A stretch of 6,526 bases of DNA, taken from assembly GCA_016932375.1 (NCBI GenBank), contig JAFGDA010000159.1, forward strand, positions 1 to 6,526. The letters run 5' to 3'. Below, piece after piece: positions 1 to 5,989 of this stretch. Origin of the DNA: Actinomycetota bacterium (lineage in GTDB: Bacteria; Actinomycetota; Humimicrobiia; Humimicrobiales; Humimicrobiaceae). The notes beneath the pieces were generated by a model. The model did no database searches. It worked only from the letters and a program-made list of their open reading frames with translations, and was not told the origin of the DNA. The position numbers and the translations under genes were made by a program. How positions within the stretch are numbered: the stretch's first letter is position 1; each line of letters opens with the position of its first letter.

Positions 1-2
1 CA

Positions 3-653
3 GTGAAACAGGAAAGCACCCTTACTATGGATATTTCCGCTAATATACCCCTGAATATGGTGACAGCACAAATTTATACAAATCCAGCCAGGCACATCCC
101 TGCGAATCTTTCTTTCACAATAGTCTTTGCACTGCTTATGGCAATATCTGCAAATTCATTCATTTATCTTCCATTTACCCCGGTACCCATGACGCTGCAG
201 GTAATGACAGTGCTCCTGTCGGGACTGGTGCTCGGAAGCAGGTGGGCGCTGATTTCACAGGTTATATATATTTCCTTGGGGCTTGCAGGGCTGCCGGTTT
301 TTGCGGGTTTTAAACCAGGCGCACTGGCTATTGCAGGGCCTACAGGCGGATACATACTGGGATTTTCTGTAGCGGCGTTTGTTACGGGCTATATTTATCA
401 TGATTTAAAAAAAAGCACCCGGGCCTTTAAAAACTCCCTGTTATCATGCTTTATTTCCTGCGCTGCCGGGATAATACTGATACACCTTTCAGGCTATATC
501 CATCTTTTCGGTTATCTTTATAATACAGTCCGTTTGACAGGCCCCGGACCCCTTGCCATCCTCACATGGAAGCTTGGCACCCAGCCATTTCTGGTCGTAG
601 AATTTATAAAACTATTTATAATATTAAATATCTTCGAAATAAGGAAAAATTAG
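3..653 (+). CDS. bioY: Biotin transporter BioY, S component of an ECF importer
   Basis: Integral membrane protein that binds biotin and, with an ECF energy module (EcfA/A'/T, not in this window), imports it. About six hydrophobic segments are visible. Family motifs in order are LPFTPVPMTLQ (residues 56-66), LGLAGLPVFAG (92-102), GPTGGYILGF (112-121) and a closing GTQPFLVVEFIKL (192-204). In the last motif, relatives usually read PFxPGDxxK. Here the Pro-Gly-Asp is Val-Val-Glu, so the acidic residue is Glu200 while Lys203 stays. The length (216 aa from the GTG at 3) is somewhat over the usual ~190, and the first ~30 residues are unlike the family. The true start may therefore be the ATG at 27, which has AGGAAAG 10 nt upstream, or the ATG at 57. 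The frame is also open to the left edge. The gene ends 9 bp before the next one, and the biotin-dependent genes downstream fit its role. The family call is secure; the start is not. Confidence 0.9.
   Translation: MKQESTLTMDISANIPLNMVTAQIYTNPARHIPANLSFTIVFALLMAISANSFIYLPFTPVPMTLQVMTVLLSGLVLGSRWALISQVIYISLGLAGLPVFAGFKPGALAIAGPTGGYILGFSVAAFVTGYIYHDLKKSTRAFKNSLLSCFISCAAGIILIHLSGYIHLFGYLYNTVRLTGPGPLAILTWKLGTQPFLVVEFIKLFIILNIFEIRKN
10..16 (+). promoter_or_regulatory. Possible ribosome binding site for bioY start at ATG 27
   Basis: AGGAAAG sits 10 nt before the in-frame ATG at position 27. This is the only Shine-Dalgarno-like sequence near the candidate starts. It favours a start at 27 over the GTG at 3, whose upstream region lies outside the window, and over the ATG at 57, which has no such site. 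Confidence 0.35.
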
Positions 654-662
654 ATACTGTAT

Positions 663-2528
663 ATGAAAAGAGTAAAGATAAATGACATTACCATTAGAGA
701 CATATTCCAGAATACCGAACTAAATTACCTGGACAGGAAGAAAATAAGCTCAATCCTTTCTGGCTACAGGGACCTCAAGTTTGACAGCCTTGAGATAATG
801 GGAGGGTCAGGTTTCGAAAACATGCTTTCAAGCAGCCTGGGTATGAACCCTTTTGAAATAGCTTATTTCATTAAACAGCAGCTACCATCCGCTACCCTGC
901 AGGTACTTATAGGGGCAAAGAGCCTGACGGGCCCGGAAGTTTATTCAGGTGAGATAATTAAAAAATTCATCAGCCTGTGTCTAAAAAACGGCATAAATTC
1001 TTTCAGGGTATATGATTCCTTAAACGACCTTGATAACATGAAGTTTACCGTTTCTGAAATAGTTGATAAGGGTGGTGCCTGCCAGGGAACAATAATTTAT
1101 GACAATCTCCTGGATATTGGTTGTTACATTGATTCATCGCGCAAACTTGAAAAAATGGGATGTTCGAGCATATGCATAAAAGATGCTGAAAATACCATCA
1201 TGCCAGGGCATACTGCTAAATTGTTTGACGCACTTTCAGTTGAATTAAAAGTACCTGTCTTTTTTTCAGCTTCAAATCTAAGGGGCCTGCAGACGCTCAA
1301 TTACTATGAAGCCTGTGTCAGTGGCTGCGGCGGAGTTGACTTAAGTTTTATACCGTCATCATATAATGATTTCACGCCTACCCTGTTTTCTTTCATGTTA
1401 GGTCTCAAGGATGCGGATATCTCATTCAAGGTAGATTATGAAAAGGCAGTAAAGCTTGCCGAACTAATAAAGAAAGACATTTATCCTTACATCCGGCATG
1501 ATCTTTTCTCGACAAGGTTCATATTGAACCAATCACATAAGAGCCTTATGCCAAAATGGCTTATAAGCAGCATAGACCGCCAGCTCCGGGAAATAGGCGA
1601 AAACAAATCACTTGACGTTGTCCTCGAAGAGGTGCTGAGGATAAAGGATGAAATAGGAAACCCCTCACTTTCCACACCAGTTGGCCAGATTATTGGAAGC
1701 CAGGCAATATTAAACACAGTCATATCGGACAACAGATGGGAAATACTATGTGATGAAATAAAAAAGCTCATCTGGGGATATTTCGGAAAACTCCCGAGAG
1801 AGGTAAATGAAAAAATTACATCGAAGCTTGAGAGTATATCCGAAGAAGAAAAGTCCAGGATTAAAACGGAAAACGGGAATGTCTACCAGCAGTGCGAAAA
1901 GGAGCTTGAGAATAAGACCTGCCGGGAAGAAGATATCCTGAGTTATTGTCTTTATCCGGAAAAGACCGGTGAATACCTTAATAAAAAAGAAAGCCCTGCT
2001 TCAAAAAAAGTTCTGCAGGGAGTAAAAATAGGGACAGCGGGAGATCCCGGGGGAACAGGCAATGATCCTGTTTCAATCCTCGGCAAACTGGATACCAAAA
2101 AATTCAAGGAAATAACTGATATAGTGGAAAGCAGCAATATCGATGAAATAACTTTTGAGCTTGAGGGAATAAAAATATCCATAAACAGCACTGGAAAGCA
2201 AACAAGGATACCTGAAAATTATCAGGCCCGGGATAATAACATTACAGGCAACCGGCCAGGCTTCCCGAAGGTGGAACAGCAGCCGGGAACCATCATCATA
2301 AGGTCTCCTATCGTAGGTACCTTTTATACCTCCCCGGGCCCTGAAGAACCGCCTTTTGTAAAAGCCGGCGACAGGGTAAAAAAGGGCGATACACTATTTA
2401 TAGTAGAGGCCATGAAACTTATGAACAGGGTTAAATCCGAGCATGACGGCGAAATAATCGAGATACTGGCAGCCAATGAAGATGCGCTGGAATATGACCA
2501 GCCTGTTATGGTATTAAAGGAAAAATAA
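663..2528 (+). CDS. Divergent pyruvate carboxylase/OadA-type carboxyltransferase domain fused to an AccB-type biotin carboxyl carrier domain
   Basis: 621 aa. Residues 1-250 form an HMGL-like TIM barrel. Residues ~253-445 form the PYC_OADA conserved domain, including a TPVGQIIG stretch (338-345) and an EEDILSYCLYP stretch (422-432). A Gly/Pro-rich linker follows (~446-470). Residues ~472-621 match AccB: a helical segment (DTKKFKEITDIVESSNIDEI), then RSPIVGTFY, the 'thumb' TSPGPEEPPF and the biotin site VEAMKLM with Lys585 (codon 2415-2417). By motif alignment with pyruvate carboxylase, Arg12, Asp13, Gln16, Lys173 and Thr338 are kept. The HxH metal ligands are Ser202 and Ser204, the LLRG arginine is Ile83, and the GGTSQP and PGG motifs are missing. 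Ordinary pyruvate carboxylase or oxaloacetate decarboxylase activity is therefore doubtful. The protein probably carries biotin for the AccC encoded next. The acceptor is unknown. The ATG at 663 has a weak, distant AAGGAA (641-646). Domain calls are firm; the function is inferred. Confidence 0.85.
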   Translation: MKRVKINDITIRDIFQNTELNYLDRKKISSILSGYRDLKFDSLEIMGGSGFENMLSSSLGMNPFEIAYFIKQQLPSATLQVLIGAKSLTGPEVYSGEIIKKFISLCLKNGINSFRVYDSLNDLDNMKFTVSEIVDKGGACQGTIIYDNLLDIGCYIDSSRKLEKMGCSSICIKDAENTIMPGHTAKLFDALSVELKVPVFFSASNLRGLQTLNYYEACVSGCGGVDLSFIPSSYNDFTPTLFSFMLGLKDADISFKVDYEKAVKLAELIKKDIYPYIRHDLFSTRFILNQSHKSLMPKWLISSIDRQLREIGENKSLDVVLEEVLRIKDEIGNPSLSTPVGQIIGSQAILNTVISDNRWEILCDEIKKLIWGYFGKLPREVNEKITSKLESISEEEKSRIKTENGNVYQQCEKELENKTCREEDILSYCLYPEKTGEYLNKKESPASKKVLQGVKIGTAGDPGGTGNDPVSILGKLDTKKFKEITDIVESSNIDEITFELEGIKISINSTGKQTRIPENYQARDNNITGNRPGFPKVEQQPGTIIIRSPIVGTFYTSPGPEEPPFVKAGDRVKKGDTLFIVEAMKLMNRVKSEHDGEIIEILAANEDALEYDQPVMVLKEK

Positions 2529-2535
2529 AAAAAAC

Positions 2536-2541
2536 TATAAT
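2536..2541 (+). promoter_or_regulatory. Possible -10 box just upstream of accC
   Basis: A perfect TATAAT lies 11 nt before the accC ATG in a very A/T-rich 24-bp gap. The hexamer 17 bp upstream (ATTAAA, 2513-2518) is a poor -35 match. If used, the message would have a leader of only about five bases, in keeping with the lack of a Shine-Dalgarno sequence before accC. A/T-rich gaps give such matches by chance. Confidence 0.2.
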
Positions 2542-2552
2542 TTTCGAATTCT

Positions 2553-3902
2553 ATGTTTAAAAGGATACTTATTGCCAACAGGGGCGAAATTGCCCTCAGG
2601 ATAATCAGGGCCTGCAGGGAAATGGGAATCGAATCCGTAGCCGTGTATTCAACTGCCGACAGGGATTCAGTCCATACCCGGATGGCAGACAGCGCTGTCT
2701 GCATAGGCCCCCCGCAGCCGGTAAAAAGCTACCTGGAAATAAATAACCTTATTACCGCAGCCCTTAACACCAGATGTGATGCCGTCCATCCGGGCTATGG
2801 GTTTCTTGCGGAAAACGCAGGATTTGTAAAGAAATGTGAAGATAATAACCTTGTTTTTATAGGGCCACCTGCAGATGCCATAACACTTGCAGGCAACAAA
2901 TCAAAAGCAGTCGAGGTGATGAAAGCCAATAAGGTCCCGGTCATCCCCGGTTCAAATGGAAATATAAGGGACCTGCGATCAGCACTCCGGGTTTCAAGGA
3001 GACTCGGGTATCCGGTTATGCTAAAAGCATCCTTTGGAGGAGGAGGCAGGGGTATAAGGATCTGCCAGGACAAAAACGACCTTGCCAATTTTTATCCAAT
3101 GGCAAAAGCCGAATCCGAAAAGTCTTTCGGGACCGGTGAGTTGTACGTCGAAAAATATATCCAGAAACCAAGGCATATAGAATTCCAGATAATTGCAGAC
3201 AACAGGGCACGCATTATCTGCGCGGGAGAAAGGGAGTGTTCCATACAGAGAAGGCACCAGAAACTAATTGAAGAAGCTCCTGCAGTAAATCTACCACCCA
3301 GGCTTTCCAGGCTGATGCGCGAATATGCAGTAAGGGCAGCAAGGGCTATTAATTACAAGAACCTTGGCACAATCGAGTTTTTGATGGACGAGAACGAACA
3401 TTTTTACTTCATTGAAATAAATACAAGGATACAGGTGGAGCATCCGGTAACTGAAATGGTAACAGGGCTTGATCTTGTAAAAGAACAGATAAGGATTGCC
3501 TCGGGTGAAGGTATCTCCAATCTTAAGGAGTATTATGAGCCGAGGGGGCACTGCATTGAATTCAGGATAAACGCAGAAGACCCTGATAATGACTTCGCAC
3601 CAAGCCCTGGTACCATAACAGATATTTTTATACCCGGAGGCCCTGGCATAAGGATCGACACCTCAATAGGTTCCAACCATAAGGTCTCGCCCTTCTATGA
3701 TTCCATGCTGGCAAAGCTTATAGTCTGGGATAACGAAAGATCCGGGGCTATCTGCAGGGCCATACGCGCCCTTGATGAGTTCATGATAGAAGGAATAAAA
3801 ACCACAATCCCTTTTCATAAGAAAATACTTGCAAATGAGAAATTCCGGAAGGGCCAGATACATACGCATTTCATAGACGAAGAAATAAACCAGGAACCTT
3901 AA
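2553..3902 (+). CDS. accC: Biotin carboxylase (acetyl-CoA carboxylase AccC type)
   Basis: ATP-grasp enzyme that carboxylates carrier-bound biotin with bicarbonate and ATP, here probably the biotin on Lys585 of the protein encoded just upstream. At 449 aa it equals E. coli AccC in length and aligns nearly end to end: N-terminal domain IANRGEIALRIIRAC (7-21), HPGYGFLAEN (79-88), ATP lid KASFGGGGRG (158-167), ECSIQRRHQK (228-237), FIEINTRIQVEHPVTEM (286-302) and EFRINAEDP (336-344). Expected functional residues are present: Lys116, Lys158, Lys237, Glu275, Glu288, Arg292, Glu296 and Arg338. The Phe161 before the glycine run is a variant also common in pyruvate carboxylases. No Shine-Dalgarno sequence precedes the ATG; the preceding stop is 24 bp away, so translation may depend on coupling or a short leader. 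There is no C-terminal carrier or carboxyltransferase domain, so this is a stand-alone subunit. It appears intact and active. Confidence 0.96.
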   Translation: MFKRILIANRGEIALRIIRACREMGIESVAVYSTADRDSVHTRMADSAVCIGPPQPVKSYLEINNLITAALNTRCDAVHPGYGFLAENAGFVKKCEDNNLVFIGPPADAITLAGNKSKAVEVMKANKVPVIPGSNGNIRDLRSALRVSRRLGYPVMLKASFGGGGRGIRICQDKNDLANFYPMAKAESEKSFGTGELYVEKYIQKPRHIEFQIIADNRARIICAGERECSIQRRHQKLIEEAPAVNLPPRLSRLMREYAVRAARAINYKNLGTIEFLMDENEHFYFIEINTRIQVEHPVTEMVTGLDLVKEQIRIASGEGISNLKEYYEPRGHCIEFRINAEDPDNDFAPSPGTITDIFIPGGPGIRIDTSIGSNHKVSPFYDSMLAKLIVWDNERSGAICRAIRALDEFMIEGIKTTIPFHKKILANEKFRKGQIHTHFIDEEINQEP

Positions 3903-3929
3903 AAAAGTGAAGTAATTGAAGAACGCTTT

Positions 3930-3979
3930 CAGGATGCGGTTTTTCCTGCTTGAAATGTCAGGGAAAAATAAAAATCCTG
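3930..3979. terminator. Inverted repeat between convergent genes, possible two-way terminator
   Basis: The 98-bp gap between the ends of accC and the opposing UroD-like gene holds a two-part hairpin. The outer stem is CAGGAT (3930-3935) with ATCCTG (3974-3979). The inner stem is TTTTTCCTG (3940-3948) with CAGGGAAAAA (3959-3968, one bulged G), closing a 10-nt loop. It reads as a hairpin on both strands. No T-run follows it on either strand, and the T-run lies in the 5' arm, so it is not a textbook intrinsic terminator. Its position makes a transcript-end role the likeliest. Confidence 0.4.
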
Positions 3980-4000
3980 CTATTCTATACGGTAAATATC

Positions 4001-5134
4001 CTAAAATGTATAGGTTTTGCCTTTCTTTATGTTTCCCTTATCCATTATGTTGATTGGATATCCACGGAACCTGCCGGCTGCCCAGTAGTATGCAATTGTG
4101 TTGTCTACTGCCCTCGGGCTTGCCTGGACAGTATGATTGGAACAGAGAATATGGCCTCCGCCGGGAGATAAAACCGATATTACATTCTTTACTTCATTTG
4201 TCACATCGGAAAAATCACCCTCATTCATTATGGTTCTTGTGTCAACATTTCCCCAGAAAGTTAGTTTTTCCCCGTATTTTGCTTTTATCTCTGCCACATT
4301 GTTGACATCCGGCTGCAAAGGATTCAGTATGTCTATTCCGAGTTCTATAATATCATTAAGAGCCCATTCGATATCTCCATCCGTATGATAGGCAATTTTT
4401 ATGTTTTTATTCACCTTTTTTATTTCCTGAACCATATATGCATAACGCGGTTTTATCAGCTCCCTGTACAGGGCCGGGCTCATCAGGGGACCGGATTCAC
4501 AGGCAATATCATCTCCCCACCAGATTATATCAACCCCCAATTCAACAAGTTTCCTTGAAAGCTCAAGCGAATAGTTCATTGTCCTGTCCAGTATTTCAAT
4601 GGCAAAATCCTTATTTAAATATAAATCTGCCAGAAGGTTCTCAAGCCCCCTGAGATACCAGGAAGCTTCCAGCATGCTGCACCCGACTCCCCCGATGATT
4701 GCATATTCACTTCCGCACTCATCTATAAGTTTTTTATACATCTCTATCCCCTCTTTTTCTTCCAACAGGGGGTCAGGCCACCTGTAGCTGTCATAATTCT
4801 TTATATCTGCCAGCGGATGTTCAACAAACTCACAATAACTGCCATATTTATGTGATTTTTTCCGCCATTTTATTCCAAAATGATCCTTATATAAATTCTC
4901 TCCAATTTTCCTTTCTTCCTTATATATGGAACTGAAACCATCACAAAAACCCAGCAGTCCATACAATACATCGTTCCCGAGGGCTTTGGACAGCGCAAAA
5001 GGGTCGCTTTCAAGGTCCAGGCATAAGGTTTCGATAAAAACATCTGCCACTTCAGGCGCTATCATGATATCTACAGGAACCTTATCGGGTTCTTCATGAT
5101 TTATTGCCATCATTACTCTTTCCTTTGAATTCAT
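4001..5134 (-). CDS. UroD/MtaA-superfamily protein, probable corrinoid-linked methyltransferase relative
   Basis: 377 aa, a usual length for the non-haem branch of the uroporphyrinogen decarboxylase fold. The branch's opening motif is present (MNSKERVMMAINHEEPDKVPVDI region, residues 1-23), as are WWGDDIACESGPLMSP (205-220) with LYRELIKPRY, the strand ending YHTDGDIEWA (249-258), FWGNVDTRTIMNEGD (293-307) and SPGGGHILCSNHTVQ (323-337). In methylcobamide:thiol methyltransferases (MtaA type) zinc is held by His-x-Cys...Cys. Here the matching residues appear to be His250, Asp252 and Cys331, about 80 residues apart as in that family. True UroD residues for porphyrin binding are not evident, so haem synthesis is unlikely. 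No corrinoid protein or partner is in the window. It lies 133 bp behind the epimerase gene, with its own strong ribosome binding site and a palindrome upstream. The methyl donor and acceptor are unknown. Confidence 0.85.
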   Translation of the reverse strand: MNSKERVMMAINHEEPDKVPVDIMIAPEVADVFIETLCLDLESDPFALSKALGNDVLYGLLGFCDGFSSIYKEERKIGENLYKDHFGIKWRKKSHKYGSYCEFVEHPLADIKNYDSYRWPDPLLEEKEGIEMYKKLIDECGSEYAIIGGVGCSMLEASWYLRGLENLLADLYLNKDFAIEILDRTMNYSLELSRKLVELGVDIIWWGDDIACESGPLMSPALYRELIKPRYAYMVQEIKKVNKNIKIAYHTDGDIEWALNDIIELGIDILNPLQPDVNNVAEIKAKYGEKLTFWGNVDTRTIMNEGDFSDVTNEVKNVISVLSPGGGHILCSNHTVQASPRAVDNTIAYYWAAGRFRGYPINIMDKGNIKKGKTYTF

Positions 5135-5140
5135 AGGACA

Positions 5141-5147
5141 TCCCTCC
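5141..5147 (-). promoter_or_regulatory. Ribosome binding site of the UroD-like gene
   Basis: On the - strand GGAGGGA ends 6 nt before the ATG at 5134. It is the clearest Shine-Dalgarno sequence in the window and fixes this start. Confidence 0.75.
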
Positions 5148-5179
5148 GGACTTTAATAATATTCTGGAAAAATAATCAT

Positions 5180-5193
5180 ATACACCTGTGTAT
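5180..5193. promoter_or_regulatory. Perfect palindrome upstream of the UroD-like gene, candidate operator
   Basis: ATACAC-CT-GTGTAT is a perfect 6-bp inverted repeat with a 2-bp centre, 45 bp upstream of the UroD-like start in a 133-bp non-coding gap. On the - strand it is abutted by TATGAT (complement of 5175-5180), a possible -10 box, so a bound repressor would cover the promoter. The two-base centre is too tight for an RNA hairpin, which favours a protein-binding site. No second copy was seen in the window. Confidence 0.3.
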
Positions 5194-5267
5194 CCCTGAT
5201 AATTGCGATTTGGGTTATCCTGCCTTTGCAAAAACACCCATTAATTTCAACCATGAGGCATTCATAA

Positions 5268-5975
5268 TCAATTTTTATCCTTTATTATACTGTCAACCCT
5301 GCGCCTGAATGATTTTATCCTCCCTGTATAATCCTTATCACCAAGAAACAGGCCGGTAGAGCCCATAATAAAAACATTTGCCCCTGACTCGACGATTTTT
5401 TCTAAGTTTGTTTCATTGACACCACCGTCTGCAGCAATATCAAGGCCGGTTCCCATCTGCGTGGCGATTCTTCTTAAAATCCGCATATTTTCCAGCCCTT
5501 TAATGTTGAATTCCTGTCCAGGATAAGCAGGTCCAACCGTATTAGCAACAGCCATTGACACATCCGTAAGAACCTCTCCGATATCCTCCGCAATTAAGGA
5601 AGCTGGCAGTACCGCTATGCCTGCTTTCATGCCTGAATCCCTTACCTTTTTTAATACATCCCTGCAATCTTCCTCCATCTCTATATGAACCGTAAAAAGA
5701 TCAGCCCCCGAACGGGCAAATTCATCAATATACCTTGATGGATATTTACAATACATGTGAACATCGAACATGATCCCTGTCAGCTGTCTCAGTGATTTCA
5801 GTATCATGGGTGAAAAAAGAAAAGTGGGGGCAAAATATCCGTCACAGACATCGAAGTGTAATATGTCAATCCCGGCATATTCAAGGGCCCTTATTTCATC
5901 CCCGAGATTTTTAAAATCCGCACAGGACATAGACGCTGCTATTTTAATCCTTTCAGTGTTATTTTTCCTGTTCAT
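5268..5975 (-). CDS. Ribulose-phosphate 3-epimerase family protein, AlsE-like sugar-phosphate epimerase
   Basis: 235 aa TIM-barrel enzyme expected to invert C3 of a ketose phosphate using a bound divalent metal. The four metal/catalytic residues of the family are present: His40 and Asp42 (HFDVCDG, 40-46), His73 (DVHMY, 71-75) and Asp183 (ADGGVN, 182-187), plus Ser15. The methionines that normally line the active site are gone: DVMDG is DVCDG, HLM is HMY, and the MSVNPGFGGQ loop reads NTVGPAYPGQ (145-154). The end, VFIMGSTGLF (201-210), and FSP (54-56) resemble E. coli allulose-6-phosphate epimerase AlsE more than Rpe. Its start is 14 bp after the sugar kinase stop, so the two are surely co-transcribed. 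No good Shine-Dalgarno sequence is visible, which suggests coupled translation. The substrate may be a hexulose or heptulose phosphate rather than ribulose 5-phosphate. The family is certain; the substrate is open. Confidence 0.88.
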   Translation of the reverse strand: MNRKNNTERIKIAASMSCADFKNLGDEIRALEYAGIDILHFDVCDGYFAPTFLFSPMILKSLRQLTGIMFDVHMYCKYPSRYIDEFARSGADLFTVHIEMEEDCRDVLKKVRDSGMKAGIAVLPASLIAEDIGEVLTDVSMAVANTVGPAYPGQEFNIKGLENMRILRRIATQMGTGLDIAADGGVNETNLEKIVESGANVFIMGSTGLFLGDKDYTGRIKSFRRRVDSIIKDKN

Positions 5976-5989
5976 GACCGTTTTTTTAA

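Larger units (their letters stand above)
5135..5267. other. Non-coding gap between epimerase and UroD-like genes
   Basis: 133 bp with no convincing reading frame. Besides the UroD-like ribosome binding site and the palindrome, it has only weak repeats (TATCCCTG at 5191-5198 and TATCCTG at 5216-5222). No clear hairpin plus T-run follows the epimerase stop, so read-through into the UroD-like gene is possible alongside a local promoter. Confidence 0.5.

Noticed and set aside
158..168. Phe161 in the AccC glycine loop as a defect (residue numbers of AccC)
   Set aside because: Phe or Tyr at this site before the glycine run is common in pyruvate-carboxylase-type biotin carboxylases, and all catalytic residues are present.
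663..2528. Straight call as pyruvate carboxylase subunit B or oxaloacetate decarboxylase alpha
   Set aside because: The fold matches, but the HxH metal ligands, the LLRG arginine and the GGTSQP motif are missing, and the carrier domain is AccB-like. A named activity would overstate the evidence.
2324..2704. 126-residue open frame on the - strand
   Set aside because: It lies wholly antisense to the conserved carrier domain and the accC start, has no recognisable motif and no ribosome binding site worth noting. It is a shadow of the real genes.
3950..4305. Short + strand open frames at the end of the UroD-like gene
   Set aside because: They overlap the conserved C-terminal coding of the - strand gene, resemble no family, and reflect its codon pattern.
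4001..5134. Uroporphyrinogen decarboxylase (hemE)
   Set aside because: The motifs are those of the methyltransferase/non-haem branch (GPLMSP, HTDGD, SPGGGHIL), and no haem genes are nearby.
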